DNA of 64,000 bases, taken from Zea mays. Its lineage: Eukaryota; Streptophyta; Magnoliopsida; Poales; Poaceae. Position 1 is the stretch's first letter; each line of letters begins with the position of its first letter. Below are positions 11,661 to 21,700 of this stretch, in pieces. The notes beneath the pieces are model-generated. The model saw only the letters and a program-made list of their open reading frames with translations, did not search any database and was not told the origin of the DNA. Both the position numbers and the translations under genes were made by a program. The stretch is from the NCBI RefSeq assembly GCF_902167145.1, contig NC_050104.1, positions 2,604,001 through 2,668,000 on the forward strand. Reading direction: 5' to 3'.

Positions 11661-12155
11661 AATCTGGAAGAAGAAAACAAGTTTCCTTCTATAGCATTAC
11701 GAACCTGAAGGTCGCGTCATGCTTGTTATTCTGCAACCAATAATTCAGCGGCCTCCCCGAGGTAGAGCTAATCAATCTGAACTAGCAATCGGGCACACAC
11801 AAAGACACCCTAAAACAGCGGATGGTTTCTTTAGTGATTGTGAGACAGGTTTTTGGGTAGCATGTAGGGCTGGTAATGGATCACGATCCAAATATTTTTT
11901 ACAATCTGTTAGGGCCCTAAACTAATTTTAGTTCAAAAATGAATAGAAATAGAGTCTGTTCTTGTAACTTTATAGAAACAACTTTATAGTGAAAGTTTTT
12001 TTACGTAGTTTGGCTGATTGCAAGACTAATAAGTATCAATTGTTTGATACTGAATATTTGTGTTTTGTCTCCTGCAAATAAGTAACTTATACTTTGACTA
12101 TGTTACGGTAGTTAACTAGGTTTTATTCACATATATCTACTATTCTATATAGTCA

Positions 12156-12834
12156 AAGCAAGGTGGCACCCCAGTGTTGATATTGGTAAATCATGCGTAA
12201 ATGGGTGTGCTGAAATGATGGAGAACAATAGGGAACATAGAATTGCTCTTGTTGCTGCTGGATTAGCTGCTAGAATCACTTCAGGTATTTTAATTAGTTA
12301 TTTATTCCATTCGTAATATGGACTCAATGAACCGAAAATGAAAGGGATGTATTTCCAGTTTTGTTTCAGCTTGCTAAGATATTGGCCGTTTTTATCGAAA
12401 ATTGCACTTCTGTTTAGGAAGTAGAAACATTAAATGTTTTAAGAATAATAAATTCCTTTTTATAACCTTCTCCATCTCATATCTTATTGTGGAAAAAGAG
12501 TTAATTGATTCAGCATAATAAAGCATAAGAATATTTGGTTGTTCATTTTTTAATAATGTATATGTTTCTGATTCACCTTCGATTTTTACAGATTTTTACA
12601 GATATTTTTAATAATGACCTCAGTGGACCCTATGCATTTCTTGAGGTATGAGTCTTGTGTGCATAAGCTAGAGCATATGATTGTCATAGTCACTTCTGAT
12701 CAATTTTACTTCTAAGGCATGTGTTGGCCTCAATAATGTCATGAGATACCAATAATAATTATTCTCTATATTTGGCAGCCACCTTTTGTTCAAAGATCCC
12801 TTCTATATAAGATACAGGCAAGGAGAAAAAATAG
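12156..12834 (+). pseudogene. Captured fragment 4: three phased exons of an unidentified gene
   Basis: Three short exons with matching splice phase. Exon one ends at 12284 (TCAG|GTATTT) and reads DIGKSCVNGCAEMMENN...LVAAGLAARITS. Exon two is 12602-12645 (ACAG| ... GAG|GTATGA) and reads IFNNDLSGPYAFLE, completing a split Asp codon with exon one. Exon three is 12779-12834 (GGCAG| ... ATAG|GTTTGG) and reads PPFVQRSLLYKIQARRKN. The clean phases argue that these come from one real multi-exon gene captured with its introns. I do not recognise the protein, so no function is assigned. No start or stop is present. Confidence 0.55.
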
Positions 12835-13855
12835 GTTTGGCCCTTAAACGATCTGTCAAATATTTTGAACATTTGATCTCGCTGTGTATCGTTCTATGTT
12901 CAGTTCAACAGCTTGATAAATGAGGTTCAATATCGTGCCTATGTCTCCTATGTTTAATGTCATGGCATGGGCACAACCAAGAGTGGTGAGCACCAGCGGT
13001 GCACTTTACCAATTTAGGATTAGGACTATAGTTTCTTTGTTAGTTAGTTTTTTAGCTGTCGCCGTTGTAAGATCATTTGAGGCTTAGCTTATTGGAGTTT
13101 CTCTTCCAGTTTCCTTTACTATTCTTTAGGAACTATGTACATAGAATAAGTAATATAAATTGTTGGTGTCTTCTTCTCATGATTATGTTTTTACTTGGCT
13201 ACAGCTCCAAAGGTTGTAGGATTAATATATCATTTTGGTGTCAAATAATTGGAGTTAGTCATTTATTTGTTTGTGTCAGAAATCTGGAGCCTTTTATTGC
13301 TCTGAATGCCCAGCAGCTAAATAAGGGTATTGTTCTGAATTTAGTCACACCTTTTCATTAATAAGACCAAAACATTTCATTTCATAAATGTCAATGAGGT
13401 TTGGAGAAGAGAAGAAAGAGCAATAACCAAGTAACCAACAATCCACACACTGTTATGCTTCTATGTTTTTATACATTCAAGTTTTCAACTTTTAATAGAC
13501 GTCTTAACTAGATGGCTTCATATTCTTCATGTGCATAGTAAATAATTACTCAGGTGTTATCTTTTTTATGAACTACCTGCACTATTCAAACAAGAAACTT
13601 GTTTGTTGCTGTTATTGGTCTGTGTTTGACAGTTTATCTCTACCAATGTAGGATTCAGATAACTGTATCACTTTCTGCAAGTACAAATACACAAACACAG
13701 AATATCTTTCCCTTTATGTACTTTTAGCTAGACCTTCCAGTAATATTTCGCTTGAGGGGGTAGGTGCAACTCTCCTCAGTTTGTGAAAACGAGTAATGAA
13801 TTTTTAAGTTTGCCTACTATAGGATCTTATTTCTGATGCACGATTCATTTTTCAG

Positions 13856-13965
13856 CATTCTCCGATATATCGAGTGGGATGATGCTTGGTGGACGTGTAC
13901 ATACTAATGTGATGCACCTTAGCCACATCGAGGTGGACGGAAAACCTAACTCTACTAGATTCTAA
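13856..13965 (+). pseudogene. Captured exon-like block, possibly the end of fragment 4
   Basis: Follows an acceptor TTTTTCAG ending at 13855. One frame gives ILRYIEWDDAWWTCTY and a stop. Another reads FSDISSGMMLGGRVHTNVM and runs to a stop near 13965. The first frame fits the phase left by the exon ending at 12834. Which frame is real is unclear and the product is not recognised. Confidence 0.3.
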
Positions 13966-14083
13966 TGTCCACTCATCTTTTGTCCTCTTGCAGATTAATC
14001 GGTCTCGAAGCTTCTGATACACTCAGTTCTCACATGTCGCATGAAATGGACCTCACTAGAAACCAAACACCCTTGAATCGCAG

Positions 14084-14241
14084 TCACCCACGTCGCCAAC
14101 AGGAGTGACTTCCTCACCCTGCTCCACGCCCTGCCGCCGCAGAGCGGGAGCGGCGGCTGCGACGGCCGCGGTGCTGGGGAGGAGGATGCCTCCGCGCTCG
14201 CCAACTCCCTCGACGCGCTTTGCAAGGCCTGCAAGCCTGAG
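14084..14241 (+). pseudogene. Captured fragment 5: GC-rich exon, unidentified
   Basis: A GC-rich island between an acceptor (ATCGCAG, 14083) and a donor (CCTGAG|GTGCGT, 14241/14242). It is open as HVANRSDFLTLLHALPP ... ALANSLDALCKACKPE. Its composition differs sharply from the AT-rich DNA on each side, as expected for a captured exon. I do not recognise the protein. Confidence 0.45.
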
Positions 14242-15242
14242 GTGCGTGTACTCACTCCTTCACTCGTGCGCAACTTGTTCCTTCTCCAACGTGTTCCAGA
14301 ACACCACAGCATGCCTCTGTCCACAGTAAGCAAGAGAACAAAACCCGCGGGACTGTGAACAAGCGCAGAAAGAAATACGAATGCAACAAGTCCTACATTC
14401 TGTTCTCCTTTTTTGGGGGGCCAAAACGTTGAGGTCTCAACTCACTCGTGCAAGCAGTTTCATCGCCACCCCCATGTGAGCAATCCGGGACACCGCGGAG
14501 ATGCCTCGTGAGGAAAGCGGTACGGCGAGGCAGAGCAGCGTCGGTGGTCGTGGAAGGATGGAGCAACAACCCCACATGTTTTGTTCTAATGTAAGTTATT
14601 GCAACCTAAATTTAAATTATGTGAATCCTTGAATTTGGAGACTACCGCTGCAAGCTGATCCATTTTAGCTGAGAACTCATTACTCCTAAATGAAGTTAAA
14701 ATTGAGTTATATAGTTCAAGGGATGACAAGTTTTGATATTCTTAGATTGATCGCCTTGGGCGTGGATGTTTATTTGTTGTTACAACAATATAAACTATTG
14801 AGTATGCTCTCATTTTTTATAGGGTCCATAAGTTTGCACCACACAACCATTTGGTTTTATCTGTTGTCATTTGACCTTGATGGAAAGGAGTGAGATGAAC
14901 TATGGAGGAATTCTGATATTATGGATTTCCATTTAACTTCATCGTACTTGCAAGCCATGCAATATGCTATTGTTGTTATTGCCCTTTATAATCTGTGATT
15001 GGACTATACTGTGTATTTAAAGCGGTATGCCACTTCTTCTAAATACTATCCAACCACAGATTGTTATTGCCCTTTATATCAAATGATTTTTATATTGATA
15101 ATTAGTACTTCATTGGTTCTTCATTTAATTGGAATTCAAACAAGGATTTCGGTAAATATGAGTGTCAACTTTTGCTTTGCATTCTTCTGTATAGTACAAC
15201 ACACATTGTTTCTTGCATTTGGAAGTTGTTGGTCTCATGTAG

Positions 15243-15530
15243 GACACAGTGGCGCCAAGGTTCCAGACTGTGGCGGGACTGGGCTCTGCAGCCGCTGCAA
15301 AGGAGAGTGCTTCGTCTTCAAGCAACTCTCGAAGGAGACGGCCACCAGGTCACACAAGGCCGCCAAGAACATGGCCACCGGATACACTTCGGGGTACTGT
15401 TACATACATCGTTAATTAATTCCTTGCTTGGATATCTACATGACCAATTCCAATTGCATTTGCATCTGTTGTAGGCTGTCCACCAATGGACCTACTGCAA
15501 CAAGTACTCCTCCACCCGCGTGCCTGCATA
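15243..15530 (+). pseudogene. Captured fragment 6: DnaJ-type CxxC zinc-finger protein piece, frameshifted
   Basis: Exon one (15243-15393) follows an acceptor ATGTAG and reads DCGGTGLCSRCKGEC then KQLSKETATRSHKAAKNMA, ending in front of a donor GG|GTACTG. Exon two starts at 15475 after TTGTAG. This is the arrangement of small plant DnaJ-related cysteine-rich proteins, in which paired CxxC motifs bind zinc. In exon two the expected reading WTYCNKYSSTR appears only after a one-base loss near CCACCAATGG; the spliced frame instead reads STNGPTATST. A Cys that normally follows NK is Tyr, and the next CxxC is absent. It is therefore a decayed two-exon piece with its intron kept. Confidence 0.7.
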
Positions 15531-16627
15531 AAATGGCAGGGGTTCTACCAACAATCAACACACATGTGAAGCGAAGCTGGGACGTGCATGTATGTGGATC
15601 CACGACACGTGCATCTGTAGGAACCCTGATTTTGGTATGGTTTCTACACTCAAATTCATCAGTATGATATAAGGCAATCTGCTGGCTGGTATTTAAGAGT
15701 GGCCCTCTCTTCATATCATCGAAAGGTAAAACTATTAGTGGCACACGTTGGTTTTTTCCTTTGTTTCCAACATGTAACATTATATTAGGGGTATGTGCAG
15801 TTTAGGGTAAGTAATATACTCCTTTGTGCTCAGTAAGTAATTGATAGAAGGTAGAAGAAGGTAGAAACATATGTGCAGTTTAGAGTTTACCTCTTTATGA
15901 TTTCTGGGTAGCCACAATATTTTCACATTGCAATTCAAGTCCTTAGTACCCTGGTAATCAAACTAACATGTCAGAGCATCAGGCAAATTCATTGTGCACC
16001 TGCCTATTGTATGCTAAAGAAATCAGTTTTTTTGCATGTGTTAGTTGTCTCCTAACCTGCTGCATTTTCAATTTTTGTGTTCTGTGTTTTGTAATTTGGG
16101 AGCACCTTCACCATTGTGTTATTAGAGCTAGGCACCTTCACCATTGTGTTATTGATGATCTTTCTTGGTCTGAATGGAGTTTTTGCACCTATTCACATGC
16201 CAGAGAGTTTATGCATTGTCCTCCTTTTTTGGATACACTTTCTGTTAAAAAATGCTACACAGTTGCATTCTACTTACCTTGTGATTTTGATGGAGCTCTG
16301 TTGTTGTGCTTCTTTGACATTTGTCGGTCCTTTGAGCATTAGGTCTGCATCATGCATTATGTTGTTATCTATTGATCTATATATCCCATATTGTGGAGAT
16401 CACTAAAATCTTAGTAATTTAAGTTCTGTTCAAACTTTCAATTCCATCGTCCGTGAAAAATTGATAAGTATGAATGTGTTGACTTGACTCCATTTTATCT
16501 TCTCCTTATTTGAGCTTGTATTCTTATTTTTTAATACATTGCTGCCCTGCACTGAGATTTCTATTGTAAATAAACAAAGTGCTATTTAAATTTTGATTTA
16601 TTCCTTACGAATGTCTGTTGGTTTCAG

Positions 16628-16681
16628 GAAAGTGCTGAGAGAGGTGGCATCTAGAGGATGTCATGTCGAACGTGTGAAGTT
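16628..16681 (+). pseudogene. Captured fragment 7: possible short exon
   Basis: A 50-bp open stretch (VLREVASRGCHVERVK) after an acceptor-like GTTTCAG at about 16627, in otherwise AT-rich DNA. It is too short to assign and is listed only because its context matches the other captured exons. Confidence 0.25.
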
Positions 16682-17084
16682 TTTTTAGAAATATGTATAT
16701 TTGTGTGAAGCTTTTTAGAAACTTGGCTCCATTTTATTTTCTATGTTCCTCTCGGCTTTGTTTCCTATCCTTTCCAATGACTTGCTATGCATTTGCACTG
16801 TATTTGGCATGTCTAAAACTGCTACACAAAACTTGATATATATTTTGTCTAAAAATACTATATCCTTGTTATGCTTGATTGATCTTTATTTTGTCTGCTC
16901 TTCTATTCTTGTGTGGGTCTATCAAGAATGAGGCAATTAGATAAAGATATATGCTTTGTCAGTATTAGCTGAGTCTTTGAGCGTAGCAGGAAAAGTCTTG
17001 GCACATCATTGTTTTAGTTATTATGATATGAACAACCTATTTTATATATAGAGCTCGTGGCAATGGAAGTCCCACAATAGGACG

Positions 17085-17189
17085 ATGGAACTCGTGGCAT
17101 CAAGTGGTGTCGCGCTCGGGCTTGCGCTCATCTACAACAAGGCACTATTTCCTGTGAGGGTTCCTATCACCATTGCGTTCATGTCGTGA
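17085..17189 (+). pseudogene. Captured fragment 8: short hydrophobic C-terminal exon, possibly DUF1279/FAM210-like
   Basis: An ATG at 17085 opens 34 codons ending TGA at 17189. They read ASSGVALGLALIYNKALF then PVRVPITIAFMS, a hydrophobic segment followed by a basic-proline turn. I recall the NKALFPVRVPIT pattern from the end of DUF1279 (FAM210-type) organelle membrane proteins, but that match is from memory and weak. It lies about 60 bp before the Helitron 3' end, the usual position for captured DNA. Confidence 0.35.
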
Positions 17190-17225
17190 GTACCTCGAGC
17201 TATTGGAGGCTCGTTAATTTGTGTT

Positions 17226-17253
17226 ACGTGGCAACGCACGGGCACATACCTAG
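17226..17253 (+). terminator. Helitron 3' terminus: hairpin plus CTAG
   Basis: Contains a 4-bp stem (CGTG/CACG) around GCAACG, then GGGCACATAC and the final CTAG. This is the rolling-circle transposition terminator signal of Helitrons. Failure to stop here is thought to allow capture of downstream DNA. Confidence 0.85.
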
Positions 17254-17463
17254 TTTTATATGAATTAAACAAGTCCTAGTAATTATTTTTGCATTAAAAA
17301 TCAGTTTATAATCTTTTTTTAATTATCTAACTCCTTGGTCTGCGCGCATGAATTCAGAGAACACCAAGGCTGTTGCGTAAGTTGCCTAAGACTCAGGACC
17401 TACCGTGGTGGACTGCGGGTTGATTCTAAAATAATTCGGGATCTCTTTAGGAAATAAGCCACG
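17254..17463. other. AT-rich DNA flanking the Helitron, no gene
   Basis: Probably the continuation of the LTR remnant that ends at 8997: joining 8997 to 17254 gives an uninterrupted AT-rich sequence (CATATGAA|TTTTATATG). No coding signal. Confidence 0.4.
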
Positions 17464-17596
17464 TGAGGGCTTGTTCGGTTTGGAGGGGTTTAAGGGGGAT
17501 TGGAAGGGATTAAATCTCCTCCTATTTAAATTTGTATAGAACGAGGATTGAATCTCCTTCAATCCCTCTCAATCCACTCTAACCAAACAAGCCTGA
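17464..17596. mobile_element. MITE with GGCTTGTTCGGTT-type inverted ends
   Basis: The ends GGGCTTGTTCGGTTTGGAGG and, reversed, GGCTTGTTTGGTTAGAGTGG are imperfect inverted repeats about 125 bp apart. The trinucleotide TGA occurs at both edges (17464-17466 and 17594-17596) and may be the target duplication. It has no coding capacity. Confidence 0.6.
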
Positions 17597-18394
17597 AGGG
17601 TATCGTTGAATTGTGGCTGCTGTATCCCAAACCACCGGGTGAGATTAAATCGTGCACCAGATGATACGGTAAGTTATATATGCCTTTGGATTACTATCCT
17701 ACGGCCCACGGGACACCATACTATGATCAGATCAGATCCGATCCGTCCATCGATGGATCAACAATCTGGATGTAATATATCGAATCGGTATTCAACTGCC
17801 TCCCCCACTCGCACCTTCTTCCACCGGATGGACGAACCCGCCGCCGGTTCCTTCGCAAGGTTGTTGTGGCCAACCACCTTGCCGAGATTCTCTCCCCTAC
17901 AGGCTGTATAAACCAAACCGCGGCGGCCTCCTCTGCCGTGAATTCCATTCCCCTCCGCTCGCTCATGGTGCACCACCTCGGGGTCTGCAAGATGTCGCTG
18001 CCGCCCAAGGTCAGCCCGCACAGGCCCTTCGCCATCATCAACGGCGCCCAGGACCAGTTGTTCGGCCCCGTGCTGCGTAGCGGGTACAGTGAAGACGGAG
18101 TGGAGATCTCCATCTCCAACGCCGGGCTCGCCAACCTCCTGCCCGCCGACGCCGACTCTGACTCGACCGGTCTTGGCATGGGCGATGGTATGAGCGCGTC
18201 CATCAGTCGGCTCTGCTCTTCGATGTACGACTGCCAAAACACCTGGCCGTTGTTGTTCGCCTGAGGCTAGCGGCACCGCAACACCACTTTCCGTTGAGGT
18301 TAGGACCTCTGTACGTTATCCTTCTGCTGTGCGGTTTCTAGGCTACGTTGTGTCGCACCCGTTGATGGAACCTGGGGGTACTAGGTTACCAGTG
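17597..18394. other. Unassigned DNA with a GC-rich block open on both strands
   Basis: From about 17800 to 18280 the DNA is GC-rich and open in several frames (plus strand 17866-18264; minus strand 17727-18242 and 17758-18276). Neither strand gives a protein I recognise. The minus frame at 17727-18242 contains QSYIEEQSRLMDALIPSP, which resembles the start of some gag proteins, but this is weak. It could be a leader or gag scrap of a retroelement, or a captured exon. Confidence 0.3.
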
Positions 18395-18720
18395 TGGTGT
18401 GCATCGGGGTATTGAGATAAGAGAATGCAGAAGGTAGGAGACAGAGGTAGGAGAGAACGAGGAGCTCTATTCAGAGTTTTCTGTTGTTCAGATGAATAAT
18501 GTCCACGCCAAGACAGAGTTGCTGGTTATTACAGGCGGTCAACTCACACGCCACCACGGGGACGCAGCCCCACACACACAGCCACACGCGACGGATGGCG
18601 CACAGTCACGCCCATTCCGGGCCCACCAGTCGGACGTTAGGACGCCGCTCCCTTCTTCCAGGCTCCCTTCTTCCTGGCTGCTTCTGTGGACTGCTCGATG
18701 GAGGCAGAGGGGTGGTAACA
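18395..18720 (-). repeat. 3' LTR of element C
   Basis: Its end in element direction is uncertain: from 18406 on it matches the 5' LTR, but the outermost 11 bases (18395-18405) do not match TGTTAAGGTAT at 23600-23610. The inner edge TGTTACCACC (minus strand, 18720) is clear and adjoins the polypurine tract. Confidence 0.8.
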
Positions 18721-21700
18721 TTCCCTCCCCCAAGCAGGGGCAAAAGGAAAGCATTGGCGCAAAGCTTCAAGGTCCTCCCAAGTAGCCAAGTCGCGGGGTA
18801 ATCCGGACCATTCCACGAGAACTTGCTGCACAAAGCGATGCCCTTTGGTAATTCCTCTGGTCTGAAGCACCTGGATAGGAATAGCAAATTCTGGGAAATC
18901 AGTAGGCAATGTGGCCGGAACAGGGCCCTTGTAACCAGCGGCCAATTTGAGCTGGGAGACATGCACAACTGGATGGATCTTGCTGGCAGCAGGCAGAGCC
19001 AAGCGATATGCAACCTTGCCGACTGAGTCGGTGATTTGATAAGGACCAAAATATTTGAAGCTTAACTTGTGGTTAGCACGCGGCAACACAGACGACTGCA
19101 CATAGGGCTGAAGTTTCAAATAAACCCAATCGCCGACAGCAAACGAGCGTTCGGTCCTGTTCTTATCAGCCTGACGCTTCATCCGTTGTTGCGACCGAAT
19201 CAGGTGCTGATGGATGAGGTCCTGCATGTGAGACCGTTCCTGGAGCCAATCTGATAGTGAAGCAGGGACAGTGTCATCAACAGAAATTCCCAGGGATCGG
19301 GGCTTGCGACCGTAGAGGACTTCGAAGGGAGAACACCCCAAAGCTGAATGGAAACTGGTGTTATACCAGAATTCTGCTGTTGGAAGCCAAGATGACCACT
19401 TTTTTGGGCATGCATTAACAAAACAGCGGAGGTAGGTTTCGAGGCACTGGTTAACTCGCTCCGTCTGACCGTCGGATTGGGGGTGGTAGGAAGAACTCAT
19501 GCGCAGCTCGGCACCCGCTAGCTTGAAGAAGTGTTGCCAAAACTGACTGGTGAACACAGGGTCCCGGTCAGAAATCACAGCCACTGGAAAACCATGGAGG
19601 CGATAGACTTGAGAGACAAAAACTTGAGCCACGGTCAGCGCAGTATACGGGTGAGACAGTGGAATGAAATGAGCAAACTTAGTGAATTTATCAACCACCA
19701 CTAAAATGCAATCCGCGGTGCCCGAACGAGGAAGGCCTTCGACAAAATCCAATGACACCGTGTGCCAGGCAGACAGCGGAACTTCCAGTGGTTGTAACTT
19801 GCCTGGGTAAGCTGACCGGTCTGGTTTTGCCTGCAAACAGACTTGACATTGCTGAACGAATGTCTTCACATATTGCTTCATCTGTGTCCAGGAAAAAAGA
19901 CTCTTTACACGGCTATATGTAGCGGGAATGCCGGAATGTCCACCAATCGCTGAGCAATGGAGAGCTGAGACAATCTTATGCTGCAATGGTTCAGCTGCCC
20001 CAAGCCATATACGATTCTTATACCGGAGCAGACCGACTTTCAAAGTGAAGTGCGGGACAGCAGCAGGATCAACCGATAGGCGGGCCAGGAGAGACTGGGC
20101 CTCGGCGTCATGATCATAGCTGGCCTGGACGTCCAATAACCATTGAGGTACCACGGTGGACAATGCAAGAAGGTCAGCAGGCACACAACGAGACAATGCA
20201 TCAGCAACACGATTCTCTAAACCAGGACCGTAATGAACTTTGTATTGCAGACCAAGTAACTTGGTGAAAACTTTATGTTGCCAAGGTGTATGAAGGCGCT
20301 GCTTGTTGAGTTGGGTGAGGCTTTTGTGATCTGTGAGGATGACAAACTCCTGGTGTTGGAGATACGGCCGCCACTGCTGGACAGCGAGGATCACAGCTAA
20401 GTACTCCTTCTCGTAAGTTGACAACCCTCTCAACTTAGGACCAAGTGCCTTGCTAAGAAATGCTAGGGGGTGACCTTTTTGCATAAGAACTGCACCGACT
20501 CCGAGTGCACTGGCGTCAGTTTCTACGAGAAAAGTGCTACTGAAATCCGGTAATGCAAGGACAGGAGCAGATACTAGGGCCTTTTTCAATGTGTTGAAAG
20601 CAATATCATGCTCACTGGTCCAAATAAATAGGCTGCCTTTCTTGAGCAATGCTGTAAGCGGTTGACAAATGACCCCGAAATTTCTGATAAATTTCCGGTA
20701 GTACCCAGCGAGCCCCAAAAAGCTGCGTAAATCGCGAATGCCACTTGGCGTTGGCCACTCAGCGATAGCTTGGATCTTCACTGGATCGGTGGCCACACCT
20801 TGTGCATCAATAATATGGCCAAGATAAGACACTTGCTGTCTTGCAAAGGAGCACTTAGATAGCTTGACCTTCCACTGATCTCGAGCCAATAATTCCAGGA
20901 CCAGCTTCAGATGACGGGTATGGTCGTCCAGAGATGCACTGTATACAAGAATGTCATCGAAGAACACAAGAGCACACTTACGAAGTAGAGGTGCTAGAGT
21001 ATGATTCATAGCCTTCTGAAATGTGCCCGGTGCCCCGGTGAGACCAAATGCCATAACTCGAAACTCATAATGGCCTGTGTGTGTCTGGAAGGCAGTCTTG
21101 TGTGACTCTCCTGCTTTGAGTAAGATCTGGTGGAAGCCCGCTCTGAGATCTAATATGGAAAACCAGGAGGCACCAAACAGCTCGTCAAGTAGCTCATCGA
21201 TGATGGGAACAGGGTACTTGGATTTAACTGTAAGGGCATTTAAATGTCTGTAATCCACGCAGAAACGCCATGAATTATCCTTCTTTTTGACCAGCAACAC
21301 TGGGGATAAGAATGCACTGGCACTGTGCTGAATCAAACCACTCTGCAACATTTCGGCCACTTGAGACTCCATCTCATCTTTCATTGCTGGTGAAAATCGA
21401 TAGGGTCGGATGTTGACTGGTCGCGCTCCTTCAATCAAAGGGATAGCATGATCACACGATCGAGTCGGGGGCAGGGCAGACGGTGGCTGGAACACATCCT
21501 GAAAGCTGCGAAGCAGTCGCATCACTGCCTCTGGTAACTGCAAGTCTTCTACCGAGTGCAACTGAGCAGGATCAGTTGAAACAGGAAGCAAACGTTGAAT
21601 TTCCAACACTGTACCGACCGGAACCAAAGGGTTACAACCTTGTAAAATTACTGTGCTGCCTGCATATGGGATGGACAACCATTTGTGTTTCCAGTCCACT

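Larger units (their letters stand above)
8998..17253 (+). mobile_element. Non-autonomous Helitron carrying captured gene fragments
   Basis: The 5' end TCTCTACTACTAAT at 8998 fits the maize Helitron start consensus TCTMTAYTAMYHNW at all 14 positions. The 3' end at 17226-17253 fits the maize 28-base end consensus at all but its first base and finishes with CTAG. A CGTG-GCAACG-CACG hairpin lies about 10 bases before the end. It is flanked by A (8997) and T (17254), the expected AT target, with no target duplication. No Rep or helicase is encoded, so it depends on an autonomous Helitron. Inside are GC-rich exons, AT-rich introns and pieces of several unrelated genes, all on the plus strand. The consensus is recalled knowledge; both ends were matched by eye. 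Confidence 0.85.

Noticed and set aside
12136..12160. TCTACTATTCTATATAG after an A, a possible alternative Helitron 5' end
   Set aside because: It fails the maize start consensus after the fourth base, while 8998 fits all 14 positions.
18390..18410. A 5-bp target duplication for element C
   Set aside because: The five bases after 23922 (tactg) are not present at the left edge under either possible boundary.
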